A stretch of DNA of 64,000 bases, from NCBI RefSeq assembly GCF_014200435.1, contig NZ_JACHBR010000002.1, forward strand, positions 362,501 to 426,500, in the 5' to 3' direction. Both the position numbers and the translations under genes were made by a program. Below, piece after piece: positions 8,607 through 16,606 of this stretch (positions are counted from its first letter, which is position 1; every line of letters begins with the position of its first letter). The notes beneath the pieces are model-generated. The model worked only from the letters and a program-made list of their open reading frames with translations. It made no database searches and was not told the origin of the DNA. Source of the DNA: Sphaerisporangium krabiense (lineage in GTDB: Bacteria > Actinomycetota > Actinomycetes > Streptosporangiales > Streptosporangiaceae).

Positions 8607-8820
8607 CACTACATGGTCGTCTCCCCAGACCACCAGCGCCACGAGGACGAAGGAGGCATATCTCACACAGCCAGTGACCCCGCACATCTTCCAGCACGGT
8701 TCTGCTCCGTGACGCGCCGGAAGGGGTACATGTATCCGGCCCCCACAGCCAGCGCACCAGGTGCGGGACAGCGCGCTGACCGGACTGTCGGCTAAGGCCG
8801 TCATCGCCCGGGGAGATCGA

Positions 8821-8850
8821 GTCGACCCCGCGTGTGCGGGGATGCCCTGG
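8821..8850 (+). repeat. Orphan type I-E CRISPR-repeat-like unit
   Basis: GTCGACCCCGCGTGTGCGGG followed by GATGCCCTGG. The CCCCGC-GTGT-GCGGGG hairpin and the GTC start match the layout of actinobacterial type I-E repeats. I looked 61 bp up- and downstream and found no second convincing copy, and there are no cas genes in the window. It may be a relic or chance. Confidence 0.35.
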
Positions 8851-8862
8851 ACATGGTCTCGA

Positions 8863-8892
8863 CCGGGGGCAGGTCGGTCGGCCTGCCCCCGG
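8863..8892 (-). terminator. Hairpin, probable terminator of the secreted-protein genes
   Basis: Perfect 11-bp stem CCGGGGGCAGG / CCTGCCCCCGG with an 8-nt loop, no U-tract. It lies 210 bp past the stop of the secreted-protein gene ending at 9103 and before the methyltransferase start. U-less stem terminators are common in actinomycetes. Confidence 0.45.
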
Positions 8893-9102
8893 CGTATCGC
8901 CGTCACATCGATGATCTACTCGACGGCGGCCCCACGGCCTGTTGCCTGGGAAGGGGGAGAAGAACCTGGGGGTCGGGCTCCTCACCGACGATCGAGGTAC
9001 TCGACGACCGTGACCTGCTGGAGGAGCGCTCATTCACGCCGTTACCCAGACCCTGGGGAGGCTGGAGCGACGGTGCCGGCGTCCCGGCCAGGCGCTCCCG
9101 CG

Positions 9103-9588
9103 TCACGGGTAGGTCTTGAAGATCTCCTGATAGGGGTCGACGCACGTCCGATCCAGGATGACGTCGTACTTTCCCACCCAGCACGCCTTGGCTTCGAGCT
9201 TGTAGACGTCCTCGTGCTCGAAGGCGAAATGCACCCGCTCTCTCGGCACGCAGCTGCGGTAACCCTTGTTCGTCTGCTTGGGCGTGGCCTTCTCGTAGTC
9301 GTAGTAGGCGATGCGGAAGAGCACCCAGGTGCAGTGGTCGTCCGTGGGGCTTCCGACATCGGCGACGAACCCGGACAGAGAGAGTTTGCCGGTGGGGTGG
9401 ATGCGGTTGGGGTCCAGGCCAGTGATGCTGTAGCCGCCGAAGGCGGCCGCATATCTCTTGCCACCCGAAGTCGGCTTGTAGGCGATCCATAACTTGTTCA
9501 CCACGTCGGCGTTCGCCGGAGGTGTGGTGAACAGGGTGAACGCGGCAAGCAGGGCGCCGGCGAGGAGGGCGGCGAGGGTTCTTCTCAT
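9103..9588 (-). CDS. Small secreted protein, tandem copy A
   Basis: 161 residues. A signal peptide (MRRTLAALLAGALLAAFTLF, then a PANADVV cleavage region) is followed by a compact domain containing GLDPNRIHPTGKLSLSG, CTWVLFRIAYYDYEKATPKQ, KGYRSCVP and CWVGKYDVILDRTC. Four cysteines probably form two disulfides. It is exported; no function is known to me. GGAG lies 5 nt before the ATG. It is about 70% identical by eye to the adjacent gene 9675-10160, so the pair arose by tandem duplication. The loops between the shared motifs have diverged. Confidence 0.75.
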   Translation of the reverse strand: MRRTLAALLAGALLAAFTLFTTPPANADVVNKLWIAYKPTSGGKRYAAAFGGYSITGLDPNRIHPTGKLSLSGFVADVGSPTDDHCTWVLFRIAYYDYEKATPKQTNKGYRSCVPRERVHFAFEHEDVYKLEAKACWVGKYDVILDRTCVDPYQEIFKTYP

Positions 9589-9623
9589 GTCATCTCCGTT
9601 TCGATTCGTTGGTCGGCATCCGC

Positions 9624-9660
9624 GCGCCACGACAGGGCGGTCCCGACGATCAGCGCCGCG
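9624..9660 (-). repeat. Duplication footprint of the DUF1772 gene
   Basis: 37 bp between the two secreted-protein genes match 35 of 37 bases of 10435-10471, which lies inside the DUF1772 membrane-protein gene. It marks the duplication unit: secreted gene plus part of the upstream gene, most of which was later lost. Confidence 0.7.
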
Positions 9661-9674
9661 CGGACGGCTCCGCG

Positions 9675-10160
9675 TCACGGGTAGGTCTTGAAGATCAGCT
9701 GGTAGGGGTCGGCGCACGTCCGGTCCGGGATCTCGTACATCCCCTTCCAGCACGGCTTGGCCTCGAGCTTGGAGACGTCCTCGTGCTCGAAGGTGAAAGG
9801 CACCCGCTGTCCGGGCACGCAGCTGCGGTACCCCTTTTCCGTCTGCTTGGGCGTGGCCTGCTCGTAGTCGTAGTAGGTGATGCGGAAGAGCACCCAGGTG
9901 CAGCGCTCGTCCAGAGGGTTTCCGACATCGATGACTCCCCCCGACAGGGCGAGTTTTCCGGTGGGCTGGATGCGGTTGGGGTCCAGGCCCGTGACGTTGT
10001 AGCCGCCATAGCCGGCCCAATATCTCTCGGTACCCACGCTCTGCTTATAGGTGACGAACCACCTCATGTTCAGCATGTCGGCGTTCGCCGGAGATGTGGT
10101 GAGCAGGGTGAGTGCGGCCAGCAGGGTGCCGGCGAGGAGGGCGGCGAGGGCTCTGCTCAT
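9675..10160 (-). CDS. Small secreted protein, tandem copy B
   Basis: 161 residues with the same layout as its neighbour: signal peptide MSRALAALLAGTLLAALTLL with PANADM, then GLDPNRIQPTGKLALSG, CTWVLFRITYYDYEQATPKQ, KGYRSCVPGQRV, CWKGMYEIPDRTC and a shared IFKTYP end. An ATG 15 nt earlier is open, but GGAG is spaced correctly (5 nt) for the ATG at 10160, as in copy A. It follows the DUF1772 gene at a distance of 31 bp and may be cotranscribed with it. Extracellular role unknown. Confidence 0.75.
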   Translation of the reverse strand: MSRALAALLAGTLLAALTLLTTSPANADMLNMRWFVTYKQSVGTERYWAGYGGYNVTGLDPNRIQPTGKLALSGGVIDVGNPLDERCTWVLFRITYYDYEQATPKQTEKGYRSCVPGQRVPFTFEHEDVSKLEAKPCWKGMYEIPDRTCADPYQLIFKTYP

Positions 10161-10191
10161 GTGGGCTCCGTTCATGGGTCTGGGGCGGCGT

Positions 10192-10659
10192 TCAGCCGCG
10201 GTCGAAGGCTTGGACGGTGATCAGGCAGGCGAACGCGGCGAGCGCGAGTGCGGTACGGACGAGGTGCAGGTTCAGCCACCGCCGTCGGGTCTCCTGCCAG
10301 TCGGCGGGCAAGAGGTCGGGGTTCCAGGCGTCCGCCACCCGGTTGAGGGGCTCCAGGCCCGTCAGGGTGAGGACCACGGTGAGGATCACCATGATCAGGG
10401 CGGCCGCGCTGACGCCCAGAGCGAACCATCCACGGCGCCACGACAGGGCGGTCACGACGATCAGCGTCGCGATGCCGGCCAGCAGCAGCGGCGGCATGGC
10501 GCGGCCGTAGTCGACGTTGAGCGCCTGCCAGTACCGGACGTACGCGGGCCCCGGCAGGCGGGCCACGGACGGGGCGAGCACCACGAAGACGACTCCGCCC
10601 GCGTACAGGCCGACCAGCAGCAACGCGACCATCCTGGACGCGGCGAGCGCTAAGGACAC
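10192..10659 (-). CDS. DUF1772-type integral membrane protein
   Basis: About 155 residues with four hydrophobic segments: VALLLVGLYAGGVVFVVL near 10-28, MPPLLLAGIATLIVVTALS near 55-75, ALGVSAAALIMVILTVVLTL near 80-100 and ALALAAFACLITVQAF at the end. The invariant-looking FVVLAPSV and W-x-LN-V-D pattern and the conserved end (RWLNLHLVRTAL) are those of DUF1772 (anthrone-oxygenase-like) proteins. GTG 10659 follows AGGAGG; an ATG at 10686 is also open. It is divergent from a TetR regulator gene with a shared operator-like dyad, so it is probably that repressor's target. Confidence 0.75.
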   Translation of the reverse strand: MSLALAASRMVALLLVGLYAGGVVFVVLAPSVARLPGPAYVRYWQALNVDYGRAMPPLLLAGIATLIVVTALSWRRGWFALGVSAAALIMVILTVVLTLTGLEPLNRVADAWNPDLLPADWQETRRRWLNLHLVRTALALAAFACLITVQAFDRG

Positions 10660-10685
10660 CGCTCCTCCTTCCATGAGAAGGATCA

Positions 10686-10722
10686 ACTAGAATCGCACTT
10701 TTTCATTAGATATAGTTCTAGT
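10686..10722. promoter_or_regulatory. Candidate TetR operator between divergent genes
   Basis: ACTAGAA (10686-10692) and TTCTAGT (10716-10722) form an inverted repeat with a 23-bp AT-rich spacer, in the only AT-rich stretch of the intergenic region. It lies between the DUF1772 gene and the TetR gene. Confidence 0.5.
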
Positions 10723-10750
10723 CAATGTGGTTCTGGAATCATGGTGCACG

Positions 10751-11410
10751 ATGACCGAGCAGAAAAAGCGCCGCGCCTACTCCAGCGCTCTACGGCAGGA
10801 GCAGGCCGAGGCCACGCGGCAGAAGATCGCGGGCGCGGCACGGAAGTTGATGATCAAAAAGGGGTACGCCGACACGACCATGGCCGAGGTCGCCCGCGAG
10901 GCCGGCGTGGCGCTCCAGACCCTGTACACGTCCTCTCCCGGCGGAAAACCCGCCCTGGCCAAGCTCGTCTACGACACCACACTGGCCGGCGATGCCCGGC
11001 CCCTGCCGCAGAGCGACCGCCCCGAGGTCCAGGCGATCATCGACGAACCCGATCCCGCGCGCAAGCTGGCCCGGTACGCCGCCATGGCCACCGGGATCCT
11101 GCGGCGCATCCAGCCCGTGCACCGCGTCCTGCGCGCGGCCGCCGCCGCCTCCCCGGCCGACGCGGGACTCCAGGAGGTCCTGGCCGACATCGAACGCGAG
11201 CGGCTGAAGGGCAGCCACGGGCCGGCCCACCACCTGCACGCGCTCGGGGCCCTGCGGCCCGGCCTCACTCCGGCCAGAGCGACCGAACAGATCTACGTCC
11301 TCACCTCGACGGAGAACTTCGAGAAGCTGACCGAGGTCTGCGAGTGGACCGAGGCCGAGTACGAGGAATGGCTCGCCTGGATCCTCGCGGCCACCCTCCT
11401 CCAGGGCTGA
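10751..11410 (+). CDS. TetR family transcriptional regulator
   Basis: 219 residues. The N-terminal helix-turn-helix is ARKLMIKKGYADTTMAEVAR then EAGVALQTLYTSSPGGKPAL at residues 28-65. The C-terminal 150 residues form the helical ligand domain, which gives no ligand clue. It lacks the usual tyrosine-phenylalanine pair at the end of the recognition helix (TLYTSSPG instead of TLYRHFPG), a small oddity. ATG 10751 is chosen over an upstream start because the N-terminus then begins with the usual charged tail. It probably represses the divergent DUF1772 membrane-protein gene through the dyad between them. Confidence 0.85.
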   Translation: MTEQKKRRAYSSALRQEQAEATRQKIAGAARKLMIKKGYADTTMAEVAREAGVALQTLYTSSPGGKPALAKLVYDTTLAGDARPLPQSDRPEVQAIIDEPDPARKLARYAAMATGILRRIQPVHRVLRAAAAASPADAGLQEVLADIERERLKGSHGPAHHLHALGALRPGLTPARATEQIYVLTSTENFEKLTEVCEWTEAEYEEWLAWILAATLLQG

Positions 11411-11480
11411 CGATCCCACCCGCGCGCCCGGACCCGGCCACGTCGCACGTCGATGTGCGAAGGCCGGACCAGAGGGGCGG

Positions 11481-12662
11481 TCAGGTGGCCCGGTACGCGG
11501 CGGCTCGGGCCCTGTAGTCGTCCTTCTCCTGGGCGAAGTCGGGGATGTCGGCGCGGTCGAGGCCGCCGGGCGCGAATGCCTGGTGCAGGGCCTCGATGCC
11601 GTCGCCGAAATCGGCGGCGCGGGTCTGCATGGTCTTCTCGTACGCGGTGACGGCCTCGTCGAGGTCGTCGTGCCGGGCCAGCGCGAGGGCGAGTTCGGCG
11701 CCGTCCAGCATGGCGTAGTTGGCGCCGTTGCCGCCGAACGGGGTCATCAGGTGGGCGGCGTCGCCGAGCAGGGTGACGCCGGGGGAGTGCGGCCAGAAGT
11801 GCGGGGCGGGGATGGCGTAGAGCGGACGGCTGACGTAGGGGCCGTCGTTGTCGGTGATGAGGGGGAGCAGGCTCTCGTCCCAGCCGGCGAACCGCTCCAG
11901 GAGCGTGGCGCGCACGGCCTCGGTGTCGGCCGGGTCGAGGCCGGCGGCGCGTTGCCAGTCGGGCTCGTCCCGGATGCCGATGTAGACGCAGACGCGCCCG
12001 CCGCTGTTGCGCTGCGCGATCAGGCCCTTGGAGTCGCCGGTGGCGAAGATGTGCCCGTCGCCCACCAGTGTGGCGACGGCCGGGTGGGCGCGGTCGACGT
12101 GGTGGAACCATGCCTCCACGAAGGTGACGCCGGTGTAGCGGGGAGTGGCGTCGCTGACCAGCGGGCGTACCTTCGACCAGGCGCCGTCGGCGCCGATGAC
12201 CAGGTCGGTGTGCGTCGTGGTGCCGTCCTCGAAGAGCAGGCGGTGGGTGCCGTCGCCGTCGCCGGTGATCGACGCCAGCTTCCGGCCCCATCGGATGGTG
12301 CCCGGTTCGAGGGCGTCCGCCAGCAGGGCGCGGAGCTGTCCGCGGTCGATCTCGGGGGCGCCGTCCTCGTCCTCGTCGGGCCGATAGTCGACGACGACCT
12401 CGCCCTGCGCGGTGAGCCCCCGCTTGGCCTGCCCGGCGGGGCGGGCCAGGGTGCGGAACCGGTCGAGGAGCCCTGCCGCCTCCAGGGCGATCTGCCCGCT
12501 GTCCGCGTGCATGTCGAGCGTGCCGCCCTGGGGGCGGGCGTCGAGGGAGGCGTCGAGCTCGTGGACGGTGACCTGGACGCCGTGCCGCTGGAGGGCGCGG
12601 GCGCAGGTCAGCCCGCCGGGGCCGGCTCCGATGACGCTGATGCGTGGCGCGGTGGGGGTCAT
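11481..12662 (-). CDS. FAD-dependent monooxygenase, TetX/PHBH-like
   Basis: 393 residues of a class A flavoprotein hydroxylase. The dinucleotide motif is ISVIGAGPGGLTCARALQRH at 7-26, the second FAD/NADPH motif DLVIGADGAWSKVRPLV near 160 and the third (FAD ribityl) motif GVTLLGDAAHLMTPFGGNGA near 295. A substrate-pocket segment RPQGGTLDMHADSGQIAL near 50 resembles TetX tetracycline hydroxylases and similar actinobacterial enzymes that inactivate or tailor aromatic compounds. The substrate is unknown. GGAG lies 8 nt before the ATG. The gene is divergent from a TetR regulator, the usual layout for an inducible detoxification enzyme. Confidence 0.85.
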   Translation of the reverse strand: MTPTAPRISVIGAGPGGLTCARALQRHGVQVTVHELDASLDARPQGGTLDMHADSGQIALEAAGLLDRFRTLARPAGQAKRGLTAQGEVVVDYRPDEDEDGAPEIDRGQLRALLADALEPGTIRWGRKLASITGDGDGTHRLLFEDGTTTHTDLVIGADGAWSKVRPLVSDATPRYTGVTFVEAWFHHVDRAHPAVATLVGDGHIFATGDSKGLIAQRNSGGRVCVYIGIRDEPDWQRAAGLDPADTEAVRATLLERFAGWDESLLPLITDNDGPYVSRPLYAIPAPHFWPHSPGVTLLGDAAHLMTPFGGNGANYAMLDGAELALALARHDDLDEAVTAYEKTMQTRAADFGDGIEALHQAFAPGGLDRADIPDFAQEKDDYRARAAAYRAT

Positions 12663-12725
12663 GGGATCACTCCGATTCGCCGGGTGTGGGTGTCGGGGGC
12701 TCCGACCTCGCCAGGAAAGCACAGC

Positions 12726-12751
12726 GATTGAAAAAGTGCAACGAGTCAATC
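12726..12751. promoter_or_regulatory. Candidate TetR operator/promoter region
   Basis: GATTGA (12726-12731) and TCAATC (12746-12751) form an inverted repeat in the 124-bp gap between the divergent monooxygenase and TetR genes, 36 bp before the TetR start. The surrounding bases are AT-rich compared with neighbours. Confidence 0.45.
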
Positions 12752-12786
12752 TTTTATCTCAGGCAATCTCCGGATAGAGTGAACCC

Positions 12787-13368
12787 GTGAGTGAGACGAC
12801 ATCGCCCCCGGGGCGCCGCGAGCGGAAGAAGGCCGCGACCCGCCGGGCCATCGCCGACGCCGCCCTGAACCTGTTCCTGGAACACGGCTACGACCAGGTG
12901 AGCATCCGGGACATCTGCGAGGCCGCCGACGTCTCCACCACCACGCTCTTCAAGCACTTCACCGGTAAGGAGGCCCTCGTCTTCGACGAGGAGGGCGACC
13001 AGGAGGCGGCCTTGGTCGCCGCCGTCCTGGAGCGCCCCGCCGGCCGGTCCGTCGTCGCGGCCCTCCGTGCGCACATGCTGAGCCGCCTGGACACCGCCGC
13101 CGACCCGGCCTTCGCCTCCTACGAGCGGCTCGTCGACGGCACCCCGGCGCTGCGCGAGTACTCCCACCGCATGTGGATGCGCCACGAGACCGCCCTGGCG
13201 CACGCCATCGCCCACGCCTCCGGCGCCGCCGCCGACGATCCCGCCTGCTCGGCTCTGGCGCACTTCGCCCTTGAGACACTGGCCCTGGCACACGGCCGGG
13301 ACGATCCTCGCCTGGCCATCGAGACCGCCTTCGACCTCCTCGAACACGGCTGGCACAGGTCCACCTGA
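12787..13368 (+). CDS. TetR family transcriptional regulator
   Basis: 193 residues. The HTH is ALNLFLEHGYDQVSIRDICE then AADVSTTTLFKHFTGKEALV at 26-65. The TTLFKHFTGKEALVFDE end is typical of the AcrR-type subgroup. The C-terminal domain is all helical with no known ligand signature. The GTG start leaves no ribosome site closer than GGAT, so translation may be nearly leaderless. Divergent from the TetX-like monooxygenase, which it probably controls. Confidence 0.85.
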   Translation: MSETTSPPGRRERKKAATRRAIADAALNLFLEHGYDQVSIRDICEAADVSTTTLFKHFTGKEALVFDEEGDQEAALVAAVLERPAGRSVVAALRAHMLSRLDTAADPAFASYERLVDGTPALREYSHRMWMRHETALAHAIAHASGAAADDPACSALAHFALETLALAHGRDDPRLAIETAFDLLEHGWHRST

Positions 13369-13546
13369 CGGCGACCTCGCCGGACGGCCGCAGGGCAACG
13401 GGTGCGGGCGGGCGCCTCATTGACGACGACAACCCGGCCGTCGCGTCCTCGCCGTCCTCATCCACCTGAACAAGCCCTGAGGTGCTTCTCAAGCGGCGCC
13501 CTCCGGCAGGATGCGGTGGCCCGCCGGGAGGCGACGTGGGCCGAGG

Positions 13547-13981
13547 TCAGATCCGGGTCATGGTGGATTCGTATCCGCCGCCGCCGGGGTAGACCCATGC
13601 GCCGGTGACGGTGGTGCCGTCGGCGCTGAACGTGCCCTCGTAGTAGGCGGGGCCGCCCTTCGCGCCGCCCCAGATGGTCAGTTTGCCGCCGACCAGCTCG
13701 TACACGTAGTCGAGCGTGTTGCCCGTCGAGTCGTAGAAGCGCGACATCACGTCCGCGCCGGCCGGTTCGCCGAACGGGCGCAGGTTGCCGATCACCTCCA
13801 GGCCGGTGACAGGCTGACCGAACTGGGTGAGCTCGACGTGCTGCAGCAGGAAGAAGCCGCCCCGCATCCACTCGTACCGGACGGTTCCCTCGGCGCCGCC
13901 GGTGACCGCCCAGGTGCCGACCAGGCGGTCCAGGGCCTTCACGTCGGCGCTCGGCTCGTAGCTCTCCGGCATCTCAGACAT
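13547..13981 (-). CDS. Conserved protein with DUF1579-like beta-barrel
   Basis: 144 residues: KALDRLVGTWAVTGGAEGTV, YEWMRGGFFLLQHVELTQFG, LEVIGNLRPFGEPAGADVMS, SRFYDSTGNTLDYVYELVGG and TIWGGAKGGPAYYEGTFSAD, ending in YESTMTRI. The LVGTW opening and alternating aromatic strands indicate a small lipocalin-like barrel as in DUF1579. The role is unknown. It is divergent from the DUF998 membrane protein, and a strong nested dyad lies between them (14041-14090). Confidence 0.7.
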   Translation of the reverse strand: MSEMPESYEPSADVKALDRLVGTWAVTGGAEGTVRYEWMRGGFFLLQHVELTQFGQPVTGLEVIGNLRPFGEPAGADVMSRFYDSTGNTLDYVYELVGGKLTIWGGAKGGPAYYEGTFSADGTTVTGAWVYPGGGGYESTMTRI

Positions 13982-14040
13982 CTCATCCTCTTTGTGTGTC
14001 GTGGTGACTGGTCGCCGGTACCTCGGAGGCGGCTCACGCG

Positions 14041-14090
14041 CCTCGACACGTCCGCGATGTGTTTCACATCACAGTGCGGAGGTGTCGAGA
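14041..14090. promoter_or_regulatory. Nested inverted repeat in a divergent promoter
   Basis: The outer arms CCTCGACACGTCCGC (14041-14055) and GCGGAGGTGTCGAGA (14076-14090) pair at 13 of 15 positions. The inner arms GATGTG and CACATC pair perfectly around TTT. It lies between the DUF1579-like and DUF998 genes, and could be an operator or an RNA hairpin in the leader of either. Confidence 0.5.
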
Positions 14091-14140
14091 GGCCGGGGCG
14101 TGCCACGAGGTAGCGGCAGGAACCCACCAAGGAGGAAGTC

Positions 14141-14824
14141 ATGGTCACCACCGAGAACACCGCCGAGACCACCACTGCGACCGCCACGCGCGTCCCCGCC
14201 GTCCGCCGCTCATCCGGTCGCCTGCTGCTCGCCGGCGCCCTGGCCGGGCCGGTCTTCTTCGCCTCGGCCCTCGCCCAAGCGCTCACCCGCGAGGGCTTCG
14301 ACATCACCCGCCATCCGATCAGCCTGCTGTCCACCGGAGACCTCGGCTGGGTCCAGATCACCACGTTCGTGCTCGCCGGCGTGGGCGGCCTCGCGCTGGC
14401 CGCCGGCGTCAGGCTCACCGTCACCGAGGGGATCGGCCGGCGGGCGCTGCCCATCCTCGTCACGATCTTCGGCGCCGGGATGATCGCCGCCGGTCTGCTC
14501 CCCATGGACCCGGAGAACGGCTTCCCCGCCGGAACCCCCGACGGGCCGGTGGCCGAGATGTCCTGGCACGGCGTCGCGCACTCGGCCGCGGCCGCCGTCT
14601 CGTTCACCGCGCTGGCCGTCGCCGCCATCGTGCTGGCCGTGCGATGCGCCCGCCGCCGGGCCGTGCCGGCGGCCATCGGCAACGGCGTCGCCGCGCTCGT
14701 CCTGCTGCTGCCCATGTCGCCGGACCACATGAGCATCCAGATCGCCGTCAACGGCCTGGTCGCCTTCACCTGGACGACCGTCCTGGCCGTGTCACTGGCT
14801 CGGTCGCCGCGCCGCTCCGTCTGA
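14141..14824 (+). CDS. DUF998 integral membrane protein
   Basis: 227 residues, six hydrophobic segments: LLLAGALAGPVFFASALAQA, VQITTFVLAGVGGLALAAGV, LPILVTIFGAGMIAAGLLPM, AHSAAAAVSFTALAVAAIVL, AIGNGVAALVLLLPM and IAVNGLVAFTWTTVLAVSLA. The conserved DITRHPISLLSTGDLGWVQI and GLLPMDPENGFPAGTP segments are those of DUF998 proteins, whose function is unknown. AGGAGGAAGTC precedes the ATG. It starts a run of plus-strand genes (DUF998, YCII, sigma factor) with gaps of 41 and 70 bp, so these may be one transcript. Confidence 0.8.
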   Translation: MVTTENTAETTTATATRVPAVRRSSGRLLLAGALAGPVFFASALAQALTREGFDITRHPISLLSTGDLGWVQITTFVLAGVGGLALAAGVRLTVTEGIGRRALPILVTIFGAGMIAAGLLPMDPENGFPAGTPDGPVAEMSWHGVAHSAAAAVSFTALAVAAIVLAVRCARRRAVPAAIGNGVAALVLLLPMSPDHMSIQIAVNGLVAFTWTTVLAVSLARSPRRSV

Positions 14825-14865
14825 CTTCACATACCCTTGCCGGACGTTCGACAAGAGGATCCACC

Positions 14866-15237
14866 ATGAAGTACCTGCTGCTCAGCTACACCCCGGCCGC
14901 CGCCTGGGACGCCGCGACCGCCGACACCCCGTCCGAGGAGGCGCTGGCGGCGTTCGCCGCCTACCAGGAGTTCGAGCGAGAACTGATCGCCACCGGCGAG
15001 TTCGTCGGCAGCGAGGGCCTCGGCCATCCGGCGGTCAGCGCCACCGTCCGCAGGACCGCCGACGGCGTGGTGGCGACCGACGGGCCGTTCGCCGAGCTGA
15101 AGGAGGTCCTGGCCAGCTTCGCCGTCATCGACGTGGCCGGCCGGGAACGCGCCGTGGAGATCGTCTCGCGGATCGTCGAGGCGTTGGGCGAGCCGATCGA
15201 GATCCGGCCGATCATGGGCGAGGACTTCACGGCGTGA
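14866..15237 (+). CDS. YCII-related domain protein
   Basis: 123 residues of the YCII/YciI-like ferredoxin-like fold: MKYLLLSYTPAAAWDAATAD, FERELIATGEFVGSEGLGHP, TDGPFAELKEVLASFAVIDV and IEIRPIMGEDFTA. The TDGPFAE motif is the hallmark of the actinobacterial branch (DGPF domain). These proteins are almost always encoded next to an ECF sigma factor of the SigJ/DUF6596 type, as here, and their biochemical role is unproven. AAGAGGATCCACC precedes the ATG. Confidence 0.88.
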   Translation: MKYLLLSYTPAAAWDAATADTPSEEALAAFAAYQEFERELIATGEFVGSEGLGHPAVSATVRRTADGVVATDGPFAELKEVLASFAVIDVAGRERAVEIVSRIVEALGEPIEIRPIMGEDFTA

Positions 15238-15307
15238 CTCCCGACATGCCGGGCGGTGCCCGGTGCGCGCGGACGGCCGCAGCGACCGCGGGATAGGCGC
15301 ACGCAGC

Positions 15308-16549
15308 GTGAACGCCGACATCGAACGCCTGCTGCGCACCGAGACGCCCCATGTGCTCGGCGCGCTGGTACGGCGTTTCGGCCGCTTCGACATCGCCGAG
15401 GACGCGGTGCAGGAGGCGCTGCTCGCCGCGAGCCGGGCCTGGCGGGCCGACGGCGTGCCGGACGATCCGCGCAGCTGGCTGATCCGCGTCGGCTACCGGC
15501 GGATGGTCGATCTGCTCCGCGCCGACCAGGCGCGGCGCCGGCGCGAGCGCGAGGCCGGCCTCGCCGAACTGGCCATGCACGAGCCGGCCCGCCAGGCGGG
15601 CCCGCCGCGGGAGAGCGACGACAGCCTCGCCCTGCTGCTGCTCTGCTGCCACCCCGCACTGAGCCCCACCTCCCAGGTGGCGCTCACGCTGCGCGCGGTC
15701 GGCGGCCTGACCACCGCCGAGATCGCGCACGCCTACGGCGCCCCCGAGAGCACCATGGGCACCCGGATCAGCCGCGCGAAGCAGCGGCTGGCCCGCGCCG
15801 GAGCCCGCTTCACCCCGCCGGTCGGCGCCGACCGGGACAGCCGGGTGGCCGCCGTGACGCAGGTGCTCTACCTGATCTTCAACGAGGGCTACACGGCCTC
15901 CGCCGGAGCCCGTCTCGCCCGCGTGGACCTGACCGGCGAGGCCATCCGCCTGACCCGCATGCTCCACGCGTCCCTGCCCGCCGACGCCGAGGTCACCGGC
16001 CTGCTCGCGCTGATGCTGCTCACCGAGGCCCGCCGTCCGGCCCGAACCGGCGGCCACGACGAGCTGGTGCCCCTGGACGAACAGGACCGATCGCGATGGG
16101 ACTCCGACCTGATCCGCGAGGGCACCGCGCTGATCGACGGCGTCTGGAACCGCCGCGAGGTCGGCCCCTACCAGCTGCAGGCGGCGATCGCGGCGGTGCA
16201 CGCCGCGGCCGCCTCGCCCGAGCACACCGACTGGCCACAGATCGCGGCACTTTACGTGTGGCTCGAACGACTCCACCCCACCGCGCCGGTCCGGCTGAGC
16301 CGCGTGGTGGCGGTGGCCAAGGCGTACGGCCCGGCCCGAGGCCTGGCCCTCCTCGACGACCTCAACCACCGCTTCCACCTCGACCACGACCCACTGACCC
16401 GCCAACGCGAACGCGCGGTACGCGCCCACCTGCTGCGAATGACCGGCAACACCGCCGAAGCAGCACGCCTGTACCGCGAGGCAGCCACCCTCACCGGCAA
16501 CCAGATCGAACAGCGATACCTCCTCGACCAAGCCGACCGCCACGCCTGA
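15308..16549 (+). CDS. ECF-type RNA polymerase sigma factor with DUF6596 domain
   Basis: 413 residues. Sigma region 2 is FGRFDIAEDAVQEALLAASR then PDDPRSWLIRVGYRRMVDLL (residues 20-65). Region 4 is SQVALTLRAVGGLTTAEIAH then PESTMGTRISRAKQRL (120-165). A long C-terminal part follows (LYLIFNEGYTASAG, then helical repeats) that belongs to DUF6596 and resembles TPR-like bundles. It directs transcription of a small regulon, typically including the YCII gene upstream. GTG 15308 begins the conserved domain directly; a GTG at 15263 is open but adds 15 arginine-rich residues and has no better ribosome site. No anti-sigma gene is adjacent. Confidence 0.87.
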   Translation: MNADIERLLRTETPHVLGALVRRFGRFDIAEDAVQEALLAASRAWRADGVPDDPRSWLIRVGYRRMVDLLRADQARRRREREAGLAELAMHEPARQAGPPRESDDSLALLLLCCHPALSPTSQVALTLRAVGGLTTAEIAHAYGAPESTMGTRISRAKQRLARAGARFTPPVGADRDSRVAAVTQVLYLIFNEGYTASAGARLARVDLTGEAIRLTRMLHASLPADAEVTGLLALMLLTEARRPARTGGHDELVPLDEQDRSRWDSDLIREGTALIDGVWNRREVGPYQLQAAIAAVHAAAASPEHTDWPQIAALYVWLERLHPTAPVRLSRVVAVAKAYGPARGLALLDDLNHRFHLDHDPLTRQRERAVRAHLLRMTGNTAEAARLYREAATLTGNQIEQRYLLDQADRHA

Positions 16550-16606
16550 GGACGCGGCCGTAGTGGGGGTTGGTCTGGTGGGAAAGGCGCGTAGGCTCCT
16601 GGAGCC

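Larger units (their letters stand above)
8607..9102. other. Non-coding interval with two strong hairpins
   Basis: No supported gene in these roughly 500 bases. It holds one 29-30 bp unit resembling a type I-E CRISPR repeat (8821-8850) and an 11-bp perfect hairpin (8863-8892). The rest shows no repeats or recognisable promoter on either strand. Confidence 0.6.

Noticed and set aside
8821..8910. CRISPR array
   Set aside because: Only one repeat-like unit; the position 61 bp downstream matches only about one third of bases.
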